Position numbers and translations under genes: made by a program. From assembly GCA_030674185.1 (NCBI GenBank), contig JAPXFY010000013.1, positions 56,786,517 to 56,850,516 of the forward strand: 64,000 nt of DNA, in the 5' to 3' direction. Source of the stretch: Monoplex corrugatus (lineage: Eukaryota; Mollusca; Gastropoda; Littorinimorpha; Ranellidae). Shown piece after piece: positions 36,191 to 47,148 of this stretch (within the stretch, counting starts at the first letter, position 1; each line of letters begins with the position of its first letter). Under the pieces are notes generated by a model that did not search any database, was not told the origin of the DNA, and saw only the letters and a program-made list of their open reading frames with translations.

Positions 36191-36599
36191 CACATGTACT
36201 CACACGTACAGACATATTCACATGCATCCCTTGAGGATACATGACCTTATGTCCTCATTTTTTATGTGTGGATTACGGGTCATTTGTCTTTGTTTTTCCA
36301 CTGCAATAATTGCTGAAAATGTCCACCGCAGGTTTTCTTTCATTTTAACTAGATTGTGTTTGCTCTTGTAATTGCAATGGAATCGCTGCTGCACTCGTAT
36401 TAAATTTGAAAAGGATTCGTGAAAACCACACAGAGCGTCCAAGCTTCATACCCATGTGTTTGAAATTTAAAAAAATATGCAGTGGTTTTGTGGGAGTTAC
36501 AGGTTGTTTGTGAATGCATCTTATATGATGTGGAATATTGTTTTTATCTACAAGCTCATCACGACGTTGATTTCCCCTGACAAAAGCAACTCTTGTGCA

Positions 36600-36690
36600 A
36601 TCCAGCCACGTCAGTGTAGGTCAATTGGGCGTTCTGAACGCCTCACTTTTAGGACGGATGCTTTGTCCGTTACACCACATAGACACTACC
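36600..36690 (-). mobile_element. tRNA-like SINE head
   Basis: The minus strand reads 'TGGTGTAACGG' (a good A-box match). About 30 nt later comes 'GCGTTCAGAACGCC' (weak B-box match). The cloverleaf is imperfect and the acceptor stem is not paired well, so I call a SINE relic rather than a functional tRNA. Confidence 0.45.
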
Positions 36691-38169
36691 ACCACTTCCT
36701 TCTTCTTAAAAAAAGGTTGCATTTCTTCCATCCCAAGCCTCTTTCCATGGTATTTTCAGCGATGGTCCAGGTGCACTTTTGAAATACATGGGAAGGAGAC
36801 AGTTGCCTTCAAGTTTGCAACAATCGTGTGGAAAGGATTAAGATTAATTAATTTTGACTTACTGGAGCTGGTTAGCCCCGTCACCAAGTGCTGTAGCTTT
36901 GGGCTAAAGTCCCAGTGCCCGTGAGGAAGGTTTTTGAACTGGCTGCTAATATATGGATATTCTGAACCACAAAGTTGCACCTACTGAGGCAGCCCTACAT
37001 GTGGCAGTCACTGTACTTGTGGAGCTAGGAACATCAGTAGGTGACAGAGTGGGAAGAGAATTGCACGTCCCCTCCGTACTTTAAACATCCACTGTGCTGA
37101 CCAGGCATACAGGTAAGCTGGAACGATGAGTCATTCAATCACCAATTAATACAAAGCTCTATAATAATGGAGAGGCTGTGACGGGGACTGGCAGAGACTA
37201 TTGTTCAAAGTCTGTAGCTTGAGGCTGATTTGTGAAACGTTCAGGAACCATTTCAGCTCTGAATCATTCAGGACAATTTTGCTCTGTTTACATTGGCATG
37301 ATACAACCGCACCAACAGTGTGCTGCCCCTAAGCATAGTATCAGTGTAAGTGGGTCGTGATAATGCACTTTGTGTCGATCACTTCCAATCTTTCGGTTTT
37401 TATCCTGTGCCTGTTTGAAGGAGTGACTCAGTTTTCTTTTTTCTTTTCTTTTTTCTTTATCTGAGTGCTGCATTTCAGTGCCGTTCTTTCTATACCATGC
37501 AGCTCTTCAAAATCTTACTTAATTTTTTTAATACTACCAGGTTTATTACACATCATGACATACTTTGGAATGATTCATCAGCCCATATTTGATGATTTGG
37601 TCTCATCGTCTTTCCAGTTTATTAACCATTGCTATCATAAAAAGAAAGGCAGCAAAACAGCAAAAGCAAAACAAAAGTAAATTGGTTGTTTGCTAACGTA
37701 AAGGTAGCAGCAGCAGACACAGAAAATTCAATACTAGGATGCTATGAGGTCACAAGCACAGCAACATACTGGAATGCGTACCATTCCAGATCACAACGCA
37801 AGATAGTCCCGGATCGTTTCCGATATAGGTTCAGTCAGGCCAAACTAAACGTAAACAGTTCAATTTACTTGGGAAGCGTCCTCAAACCATTTCATTTTGG
37901 CAGCGTAGTTCGCCCTAATATTGTGTGCAAAGGTGTTTGAGGGATGATGGTTGTCTACCATCGATCTGAGGCAGATTCAGTTTTAGAATTATCTCAGCAA
38001 CAGAGCAGCCTTTTCCACAGCACTGTTCTCCCCAAGTGGGGGTGGGGTGGGGGTGGTATAGGGAAAAACCCTAGGCAAAGTTTGTCTCCTTTGTATCTGG
38101 CATCTGCCTGGTCATCTGCCATGACAATTCAAACAGTGTAAACACAAACAAAAATAACACACACCCAAC
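36691..38169. other. spacer segment without recognised content
   Basis: Short frames of 60-109 codons occur, but none shows a domain, codon bias or conservation. No repeat array is seen. Confidence 0.55.
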
Positions 38170-40085
38170 CTTTGATGCATAGAATGCCCCAACCTCCCAG
38201 GACAAAGATGATATACAAAACCTGCAGACAGCTTTGTTCATCAGGATGTTGGATCACTGTAAGATTTGCATACGAAACCCAGCTCAAGGAAGTTGGACGA
38301 GGTTACCATTTTCCTGCACTGAAAAACCGAAATGTGACCAAACAATTTCTGGTAACGGATTTGCCATTTGCACCATGCTTATAAGGACACTAAAGAGTTT
38401 TTCCCGTGGTGTCAATGGTCGCTTGATGACCTTATGTCTTTGGCTCAGAAGAAGCTATTTCACTGTGGTCATCAGTGCTTACGCCCCACAATGACACATC
38501 AAGATAATGTCACAGAAGCTATAAAAAGCTAAATTCTCTCGTTGTCTCGTCAACCATAAAGCAAAACCCGTCATTCTTGGAAATTTCTATGGGTTCGTGG
38601 AGTGGACTACTGCACATGGCTTAACGTTCATGGATGACATGGTACAAGAAAATGCAGCTTCAATGGACTGATGTTTCTCTAACTGTGTACTCAGCATGAA
38701 TCCATAGCTTGTTCCAGCAGATGGACAAGTTCAAGAACACGTAGATACATCCATGCTCCAAGCAGTGGCACATACTGGATTATGTCATCGTGTGACGGTA
38801 AGACAGAAGAGACGTGCAAATCACATGCTGCGTGATAGAAGCTTATTGCTCGTCTGATCACCAACTATTACACAACAAGATGAATATCCTGTTAGCTGGG
38901 AAATCAGGGCAGCAGGACAAACCTCTGCAGAAGTTAAACATCACCCGTCTGCTGAACAGCAAAAATATTGTTTAAAAAAAAGGCTCCAGGAAAAAAAATT
39001 ATCTGATATAGAGCTTGAGTAAGAGAATGAGTATGTAGAATGAAAATCCTCCCAAGAAGCTGTCTTCAGTACTGTGGCTGATGCCCTGAGTTTTGTGAAA
39101 CGTAAGCACAGGAACAGGTTAATGAAAATGATGAGGAAAGTATAAACAAACTCCACCCTTCTCACAAGGTACACCTTAGTAACAAGATCAGTAAGAAAAA
39201 TAAACGAACATACCAGCAAACAAAGCAGCTTAACAGACATAAACTGAGGCAGATGCAGAATAAATGGTGGAGACAAAACCTGCAGTACTCCAGACAGCTG
39301 ATGATGCCAGCAACATGAAGTCATTCAATGATGGCCTATGCACAGAATACAGCCTAACGATTCCTGGCTCAACACTGATCCATGCGCCTGACTATTCCAT
39401 TCTGAACACCCAGAAAGCGGACATCTTATTACCCTGGGCTGAGCACCGTTAAACGTGGAATTGTCAGTGCCTCAGGACGTCATTGCAACACTCCCCTGAT
39501 GTCCAGTAAAGGAATCTGTGGCAAACCACCCCACCAACCCTCCAGTGCCCAGATTATCAAAGCCCTTGGAATGAATTCCATATGCACTGACGTCACAGGT
39601 GTAGTGTGATGGAGAGGATCCTAAGTGATCATGGTCCAAACCTATGAGCCGGCCATGTCTTTAGATCCTCTCTAGCATATGCGTTTTGTATCTTATACTA
39701 GTATTTGTATCAATGAATCTGACAACATTGTACCAGTCTATATGGTAGAACTAGAAGGAAACATTTCCCCAAGACTTTAAAGAGCTATGATAATTCAACT
39801 TTCAACAAGAGGGGCGATAAGATCTTATGCGATAATTATCATAAATATCCGTCTTCTGCATTGGAGGCAAGATTCTTGCTGAAATCATCCTAAACAGAGT
39901 CAATACTTATACAGCCAAGCCCATCATTCCTGAGTCAAAGTATGAGTTTCTAAGTGGAAGAGGTATGGGTGACATCGCAATTTCTTGAAGTGGGGTGGGC
40001 TTACGGAGAGGTACCTATCAAACGCTCAGCTGACAACACCAGAATGATGGAGACGTTAAGATGGACAACAAACAGGGTAGATTGC
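38170..40085 (+). mobile_element. decayed LINE (endonuclease to RT) in the spacer
   Basis: Motif remnants run in order on the plus strand. They are 'VINGRLMTL' and 'VVISAYAPQ' near 38420-38490 (usual ISAYAPT), 'VILGNFYGFVEWTTAHGL' near 38570-38620 (usual GDFNARVG), 'KLNITRLLN' near 38930, and 'ADDASNMKSFNDGL' near 39270-39350 (usual ADT.DMK.FY.GLK). Near 39840-39990 come 'GGKILAEIILNRVNT' and 'SKYEFLSGRGMGDI' (RT fingers). It stops at a GATA/TATA microsatellite. Frames are broken throughout. Confidence 0.72.
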
Positions 40086-40240
40086 ATAGATAGATAGATA
40101 GATAGATATAGATATAGATATATGTATACATATATATATATATGTATACACATACATATCCTGTATGTATGTATGTATGTATGTATGTATGCATGTATGT
40201 ATGTATTTATGTACGTATGTATTTATGTATGTGTTCATGG
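40086..40240. repeat. (GATA)n, (TA)n and (TATG)n microsatellite
   Basis: Three consecutive simple-repeat blocks following the spacer LINE. Confidence 0.92.
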
Positions 40241-40778
40241 TTGAAATTGCTTTGACAGTATCGTCTATGAATCTGGATATTGTGCCTTGTGATGCTTGTG
40301 ATCTTTACGTCTTTTTACATTTTTATATTTATAACTTGTTAAATATTTTCCTCGTGGGGTACCACTCATCTATGTTGTGATCCTATTTTCCCTTTGATGT
40401 AGTTCTTTTTTCAGTAACGAGCGTAGAAACTCAGCGTCATCTATTGATATAGTTCAGTCTGAATCATGATATTCACAGACCAAGAAAGAATTGGATCGAT
40501 GGCATAAAAGATACCTTGATATTCAAACAAATTCTTTAAATCAGGTTCTCCTGCTTGTTACTGACCGTCAGTTTTTTCTCCCCACGACAAGCACACATAC
40601 CAATGGTGAATAGTAGTTTCCTTTTAATTTATGGAAATATTCATTTAAATGTGTTGGTCACTTAGAACGATTCACCATCCAAAGCCCTTCTTTTCTCCAG
40701 TCAAGCCTGTTTTGTCGTGACTAAATGAATTTAGATGAAGTTTTGTGTGATGATCGGATGTAGCCTTGCATAATGTTA
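40241..40778. other. spacer edge, nothing recognised
   Basis: AT-rich unique sequence just outside the right arm; I see no coding or repeat signal. Confidence 0.6.
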
Positions 40779-41750
40779 TTTTGATGGATCTTTACCACTT
40801 ATTTTAGACATAGACGAACTCTCACATCGAGCAATGTATGAGGCAGCAAGAGCGCTCCAAGAGAAGAGAGTTAAAGGACATCATTCTAGTAACTATCCAC
40901 TAGGTGCAAGTCTGTCAATCGTCTGGTGCCAGTTCACTTTTCGTTTCCGTCCTTCGCTGATATCCTGAGCTCCCGTTAAGAGCTTGGTTGGCAGGTCTGG
41001 AAGATTGCATCTAGTGGCATGGTCCAGTCAATTCATTTGATGTTTGCAGATGCTGTTGAAAACCGAGATCTGTTTGCTTCTTGACCCTACTTCATCGTTT
41101 TTCGCTGTTTTTTCAATTTACATGTAATGCCCAAAATATTCCATAGGCACTTTAGATCAAAGAAGCCAAGTTTCCTCTCCTGACCTGTTTACCACTATAT
41201 ATTTCAAATCGCATGTTCACATATCAAACATCACACAGCTTGCAATCCTCAAAACAAAAATTTCTGATGGCGCGGAACTGCAATCTCTAGATAAATGGTG
41301 AGCGTGCTTTCAATTTTATTACATCTTCTGTTTCGAACTCACTGCCACCTGATCTCAGAGATCTGCCTTCCCTTTCACCTTCAAATCACAGTTGAGAACT
41401 TACCTGTTCATCCAGGCCTGACATTTTATATATCATAATTGTTCATCCACTTATTCATACTTCCACCTTTATCTACTGGTCATGGGCATGTAAACGATCA
41501 TGTCTGTACCCAGTATACACTTATGACCATGACTATATGTGCAAGTATGAGTATACATTCTTAGTATGTATTTGTTTGTGCATGTGCATGAATGTGTGTA
41601 TTCTGGTATATGTGTGTTTATGTGTGATATATCTGTGCTTCTATAAGTATTACACCCTGTATCTTGTAAATGTGTAATGCACAATGAGTGCAAATTATCT
41701 TGGAGAACAGCGCTATTCAAGAATGGGTTTTGATAATTATTGTTAAATTC
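40779..41750 (+). mobile_element. CR1/L2-like LINE 3' part at the inner edge of the right arm
   Basis: Inverted partner of 30850-31800: 'ATTTTGATGGATCTTTACCA' begins the homology. 'RSQVSSPDLF', 'CFELTAT' and 'AFPFTFKSQLRTYLFIQA' near 41365-41420 are the usual 'LPSFKSQLKTYLF' end of such elements. An AT-rich (ATT)-like tail follows near 41755. It is inactive. Confidence 0.68.
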
Positions 41751-43225
41751 TTTTTATTCTTGTTCTTCTTATTATTGTTATCATTATTACTATAATTACA
41801 AAGTAAGTTTTGCATCAATATTTGAGTACCCATTTAACATCTCAGAAACTTTTTACTTTTGATGGCCTCTTGCTTTCTGTCTTTGACTAAAGTATTGTAT
41901 CAATCTGACGAAATTGCCATTATTGTAAGACTGCGTTTGTCACAATCACTCATGGACTGAAAATCTTTAACTGCGTCAAGATGTTTCGTAAGGAAAAGCA
42001 GTGAAAGGTGTTGAAAGAAACTTATTATTCCTCCTGCTATTCACACTTTGTTTTTGAATGTAGTTTGTCTCTCGTTGGCTTTGATATTGAGAGTTTTTAT
42101 CATGCTGACAGGAAGACAACAATGCTATAAACAAATGTTTTTCTGTCAGACATTTAGGACTGGAAATCCTGTATGGCCTGACATCTCCATTGTGTTTCTG
42201 ATATTACTTGTTTACAAATTCCTTGATACAGATGTCCCACAGTCAGTCACTGCTCTGTTCATGTGTCTTCCCCTGTCTATTTGACAGTCAGTATATACTC
42301 TGCCTTCTTTCAAGTCTAACTTGAAGATATACCTTTTCACCAGCAGTGATTTCCCCCTCTACGTGCCCACCCTTTTGTCCTACCCCTCTACTGTCTCCCC
42401 CCCCCCTCCCACTTTGCGTGTATTTTGTACACTGGAGATTAGAGTGTGTGCTTTAACCGGATCTTCAGATCAAGATTCAGCACCTAAGAAATGCCATTAC
42501 TGTCTTCATTACTATCATTTCGTTGCCCAATACACCTTACAACATCCAAAACTGTATCAGTTAATTTCAAGTTTCATGTATGTTTTGTGTGTATAATAGT
42601 AATTAAACAATAACACCTGAAAATATTCGTGGTATGGAGTTAATTTTTTTATGGGTTGCAGGTCTCATATACACTCAAACATATGAGTTACCTTTTACAT
42701 GTATGGTAGTGTTGTTGTTGTTGTTCATCATTAAGGTAGTTACAATCACTTTTGGGGGATAGTTTGCTGGGTGTTTTTTAATGTTTCCATAAGCCACAGC
42801 ACTGACATAATTCAGTCTGCATGATCTTTAGCGTAGGTACGTGATGTTCTGCATGTACATTGACGTGAAGTGTGTTCAGGCATGGGCAGGCCTACACTTA
42901 TGTTAACATGTAAAATCCGAAAAACCTTCACCTTTTACCCACCAAATGGTTCCCAAGCATGCTTGAATCTGGACCTCCTAGTTGAAAGAACAGTCCAAAC
43001 CACATAACTATGGGGCCTGTGATGCTTCTATTCACATTGATAATCAACTTAAAGTTTATGACCGTTCGGAGACTGTTCATGTAGTGTATAATGTACTACA
43101 CGTGGGCTGTTCAAGTCAAAGGTTGATACTATTGGTGAAAATGACTTTCATTCGAAAGGGAAAAATCAGATTCATAATGACTGAAAACCAATATGGTTTG
43201 TGACCTGAACGTATTTTCAATTCAG
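41751..43225. other. right-arm sequence upstream of the candidate exon
   Basis: Aligns with left-arm 28428-30850 minus its insertion. The stretch 42290-42360 reads 'LPSFKSNLKIYLFTSSDF' on the plus strand, again like a CR1-type LINE end, so a second old LINE 3' end probably lies here. No gene supported. Confidence 0.55.
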
Positions 43226-43388
43226 TGGGCGTGTCAGCCATCAACCGGTCGATGAAAACCTCACTGCGATGCTTCATTGCCCTCAGACAGTGCAGCGAGC
43301 ATCCAACACGCTGCACCAGCTTTCCTTATCTTCGTGATTGCGAATACAAAGCTGAATTCTACAGCATAGAGGCAGGTCTGGTTAAAAG
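43226..43388 (+). CDS. candidate conserved cysteine-rich exon (right arm)
   Basis: Partner of 28265-28427, with identical 163-nt length, identical phase, AG acceptor (CAATTCAG/TGGG) and GTGAGT donor. It reads VSAINRSMKTSLRCFIALRQ, then CSEHPTRCTSF and CEYKAEFYSIEAGLVKR. The differences between copies keep the frame open and three of the cysteines in register, which favours a real exon. Gene membership is unknown. Confidence 0.52.
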
Positions 43389-43934
43389 GTGAGTTCACTT
43401 TGATGAGTTAACGTGTAATTTCGTGTAACATTCACATTCTGTTGTTGATAAACAGGTTTGATTATTAGGCATTGTTGGGTTTTTTTTCGTTTTTTTTTTT
43501 AGCAGACGTTGCTGGTGTATCAAATATCAGAATAATCTGATTCAGCAGGAAAACATCAAAACGTTTTATGACCAAAGGTGGCACAATACAAGATCAGAAC
43601 ACGTTTGCCAATGATATATCTGGAACACTTTAGTGTGTCATAGCTATTGGAATGACTAGAATATTCAGTGCTTTTATTTCAAGTATTCAAGCTTTTATAA
43701 TTTTGTGAAAATTGGTCTTTTTTCTGTTCCTTACATACACTAAAAGGAAAATCATATAATTTGTAAATATCGTTTTTAATTTTTGATAGGCAAAAACCAT
43801 TTGACAGGAGTAAACATAGACTTGCTGCTGATATTGCTAGGTCTATACCTTGTCAAGGTCCAGTGTCTTAGACATTAGAACTATTTACACAAGATGCATC
43901 AGCGCAGTCTGCATACCACACATCTCGTTCAGAT

Positions 43935-44510
43935 GTTCTATATTAATCTGTTTGAAAATCACACAAGCATATGTCATTCGGAATTTCTCCATTTATCTGT
44001 CTGAAAACCACATGAATCTGTTTGAAAACCACATAATCTCACCTCATTCAGACTTGATCCATTAATCTGAAGGCCACACAAATGTATCTCATTAAGGCAT
44101 ACTCCATAAATCTGGTTGAAAGCCACACAAACATACCTCATCTAGGCATACTCCATTAACCCCTTCACCGCCAGTGACTTAGAATGTTAAAGTCCTCAGC
44201 GTCAGCTGTTTAAAAAAAACAAGAAAAATGAACCTACCGACTTTAAATGACCGTAACTTTCTTATTTCTCAACCGAATTGCTTTCTGTTTTTTTTAAAGA
44301 AAGGAGAATGATTTGCTTTTGGGATTATGCAACAATTAACTATGTTGGCAGTCTGCCAGACGGTCGCAAAAAGGCGACATCGGCGGTGCATTGAAAAACA
44401 CACGATATTCCTCATTTAGACATACTCTGTTAATCTGTTTAAAAAACACACAAATATTCCTTGTTTAGATATTCTCCATTAATCTGTTTGAAAAACAACT
44501 CAAATTTTCC
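43935..44510. repeat. ~48-bp tandem repeat, right arm
   Basis: Unit contains 'CTCCATTAATCTGTTTGAAA' and 'ACCACACAAATAT.CCTCATTTAGACATA'. About ten degenerate units are interrupted by a TTAA-type insertion at 44160-44392. More units than the left-arm array at 27540-27790. Confidence 0.85.
44160..44392. mobile_element. small TTAA-type MITE inside the tandem repeat, right arm only
   Basis: Begins directly after TTAA (44156-44159) with CCCCTTCACCGCCAGTGAC and ends near GGCGACATCGGCGGTGCATTG. The CACCGCC/GGCGGTG ends are inverted. The 3' TTAA is not present, so the end has probably been eroded or deleted. No coding capacity. It is absent from the left-arm array. Confidence 0.6.
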
Positions 44511-45085
44511 TTGAGCCTTTCATTACCACACAGGAACAGTATCATCTCGATCAGACTTTCTGTGGTATCATCTGTTGCCAATGCTCCTGAAACCCTCATG
44601 TAATGTCTCCTACTATCATGTTGGAGACAAAGACAACTCGTTTGGACTTATTATGTTACTGTTTGTCTAATAGAAAATCAGGACAATCAGTGGTGATCAC
44701 CAAACCACCCTGTATGGCTCCCATGATACTGTTGAAATAATATGGAATATATTCCTCTCAAGAAATAGTCAAAGCAGCTTAAATCACAACGTCCTGAAAA
44801 GTTAATGTATATTTAAAAACCTAAACATACTTATTTCCCCTTTCAACGTGACTAATCTGAAAACGTGAAAAAGTCTTTTTCTTGATAGGTGAAAAAATTT
44901 CTTTTACCTGTTTCCCAAGAACCATGCAGCCTGACACCAAACTAGTTTGGTTGGCAAGTGCGCTAAACCTGGTGGGAAAGCCTGGTTCTACTTCTATGTT
45001 TCTCTCCATCATTCATGGATGCCAAATACTTGTGTTGTTCCTCTTAATATTTTGTGTAAGCTCATCTCTCTTGAGGCCAAAGTAA
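44511..45085. other. right-arm intergenic/intron sequence
   Basis: Collinear with left-arm 25800-27540 minus the piggyBac-like insertion. It contains the empty TTAA-insertion site near 44765. No gene seen. Confidence 0.6.
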
Positions 45086-45865
45086 AGGTAATTACAGAAA
45101 ATGAGAAAGACCTACAAAACCTTGTGAATGTAATAGAAATAGAAAGCAAAAACGAAGGGCTGGAGCTAAATAGCAAGAAGACTAAAGTCATGGCAATCAG
45201 TAAAAATATGAAATCCCCTCATGCAAAGTAACATCAAATGGCACAACTTTGAGACAGGTTGATAAGCTTAAATATCTAGTAATGGTCATTTCACCAGCCA
45301 GCAGATGCACATCAGAAATAGCCAGCAAAATCGGCCAAGCCCAAACAGCATTCAAGAAGATGAAAAGCGTTCTAAACAACAAATGCCTATCAATAAACAT
45401 CAGGAAGAGAGTTCTTGAGTGTTATATAGAACCGATAACCGATAGTTTTGTAAGGTTGTGAGGCGTGGACAGTCAACACGCAAAGTCAGCACAAAATTGA
45501 GGCAACTGAAATGTGGTTTTTAAGAAAAATGTTTTATTTCCATGCACAGCAAAGAAAACAAATGAGACAGTGTTGAAGGAGGCAGACACAAGAAGATCAT
45601 AAACAAAGAAGATAAAAAGCCAAGCAACATTTACAGGACACTTTGGGAAGCAAGAGAAATTAAAGCACCTGGTCACAACAGGAAAGCTGGAGAGAAAGGG
45701 AACACTAGGTATACCCAGGGAGAAAATATTGGATGGACTTCCAGGATGGCTGAGGAGAGAGAGGGTGGGAGATGTACTTGCAGCGACGAGGGATAGATTC
45801 GTATGGAGGGACATGATCACCAACACCATGTGACAGGGCACATGATGATGATGATGATGAATCTA
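45086..45865 (+). mobile_element. RTE 3' fragment, right arm only
   Basis: Starts at 'TENEKDLQNLVNVIEIESK' (just after the RT YADD region) and runs through 'KCLSINIRKRVLECYIEPI' near 45385-45440 to a (GAT)n tail at about 45844-45860. The left arm has unrelated sequence at the equivalent position. Severe 5' truncation is typical of LINE insertion. Inactive. Confidence 0.82.
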
Positions 45866-46509
45866 TCCTCTGTCCCAGGTCTGAACTTGGCAATGAGAGA
45901 ATGTTTATGCGCATATCGGGAGTTTTGATCTGGATGATGATGTACTAAGACATTCGCCCTGCTAACTAATCATATCTACTATTGGTTGTAATTCCAGTTG
46001 TTCATCATGCTGGGTACAGTTTGGTTAAAGCAACAGTAAACAGCGACCACTAGATAAACATCGCAACTCCAGACAACTGTGAGAGTTGCCTCACTTGACC
46101 CATACGAAAACAGAACTCGTATTGCAAAAACTGAAAGTAAACTCGACGAACTGAAACATGAACTTCCGTTAACTTACCCTGTCTTTTTCTCCTACTGGAC
46201 GAAGCAGCAGGGAAGTTTGGGTCTTTTTTTCTTAGTTTTTGTCTTTGTTGTTCGTTTTGTTTTGTTTTTGTGATCTTACATTTACGCTTGACAAAGGTCA
46301 GTTGGCCGAAAATTTGCACCTGTCTTGTCTAGTTGTGTTAAGTGCATGTTTTGATTCTATGACTCGTATGTTCATGTTTTTCTGGTTCATGGACTTACTT
46401 GTGACATCACCCTATCCTGAAATTAAATTAACTAAAGAAAAAGACATCATTTGTTATGATGGCAATGCTGATTTGAATGTTGATGATGATGATGATGATG
46501 ACTGTGCAG

Positions 46510-47148
46510 ATACGGGACGCAGATTTCCAATGGCTGGCTCTCAGTTTCAATTCCTCGTCGGTCTTCTTTTCGTCCATTTTCAAATCAAGGGAAGTGATGC
46601 ATACGCCGCAATGCACGTGCAGAACATTGATTTTGACTGTACCAGTGGTCAGAGCCAACATGACACACCACAGCCAGCGTGTTCTAGATCACTGTTTCTT
46701 CATGACAACAGAACGAACGTGTCTGAATTCGGCAATATCATTGTCAACACAATAGACATCATCAACTGTTTGACAGATTCCGGGTTCATTTCTTACCGAG
46801 CACTTGGAGGCCATATAGTGTTCAATTCAAATGTATCACCTGATCTGAGTTCATTTAACTGCACTAACTGTTCTTGTACAGTTCAGCTTTCAGGACCACC
46901 AGATACATTTTATGAATTGGAAGTGAAACAGTATACGAGCAGTAACTACGGCAATGACCTGTATTTGGATGATGAATATAGACATAGCTGTGTACGATTG
47001 CCTTGTGAACTAGACACTATAGCTAATGTGATGCGCTTGGTTGTGGGAGGAGGAATGGTCTCAGGCCAGTTGTCTTTTAACGTTAGCTTTCAGGCTGTTC
47101 CAGACTGTTTGCGACAACTCCAAGTCAGCTGTTTTTCCAATACAACTG
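46510..47148 (+). CDS. right-copy start exon: signal peptide and CUB-like module
   Basis: An acceptor at CTGTGCAG/ATACGGG is conserved with the left copy. The ATG at 46530 has a G at +4 and leads into FQFLVGLLFVHFQIKG, a signal-peptide-like core. The module keeps all cysteines of the left copy (FDCTSG, ACSRSLFLHD, NCTNCSCTV, HSCVRLPC, DCLRQLQVSCF) and several NxS/T sequons. The donor GTGAGA is at 47149. Because the exon has an acceptor, at least one untranslated leader exon should lie upstream. An ORF extending further 5' runs through a GAT repeat and is not favoured. Confidence 0.82.

Noticed and set aside
36600..36690. tRNA gene candidate
   Set aside because: A-box is good but the cloverleaf stems and B-box are poor; better explained as a SINE relic.
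46239..46529. Upstream extension of the receptor start exon frame (extra ~97 codons)
   Set aside because: It runs through a GAT repeat and non-conserved sequence, and a conserved acceptor AG lies 20 nt before the favoured ATG.
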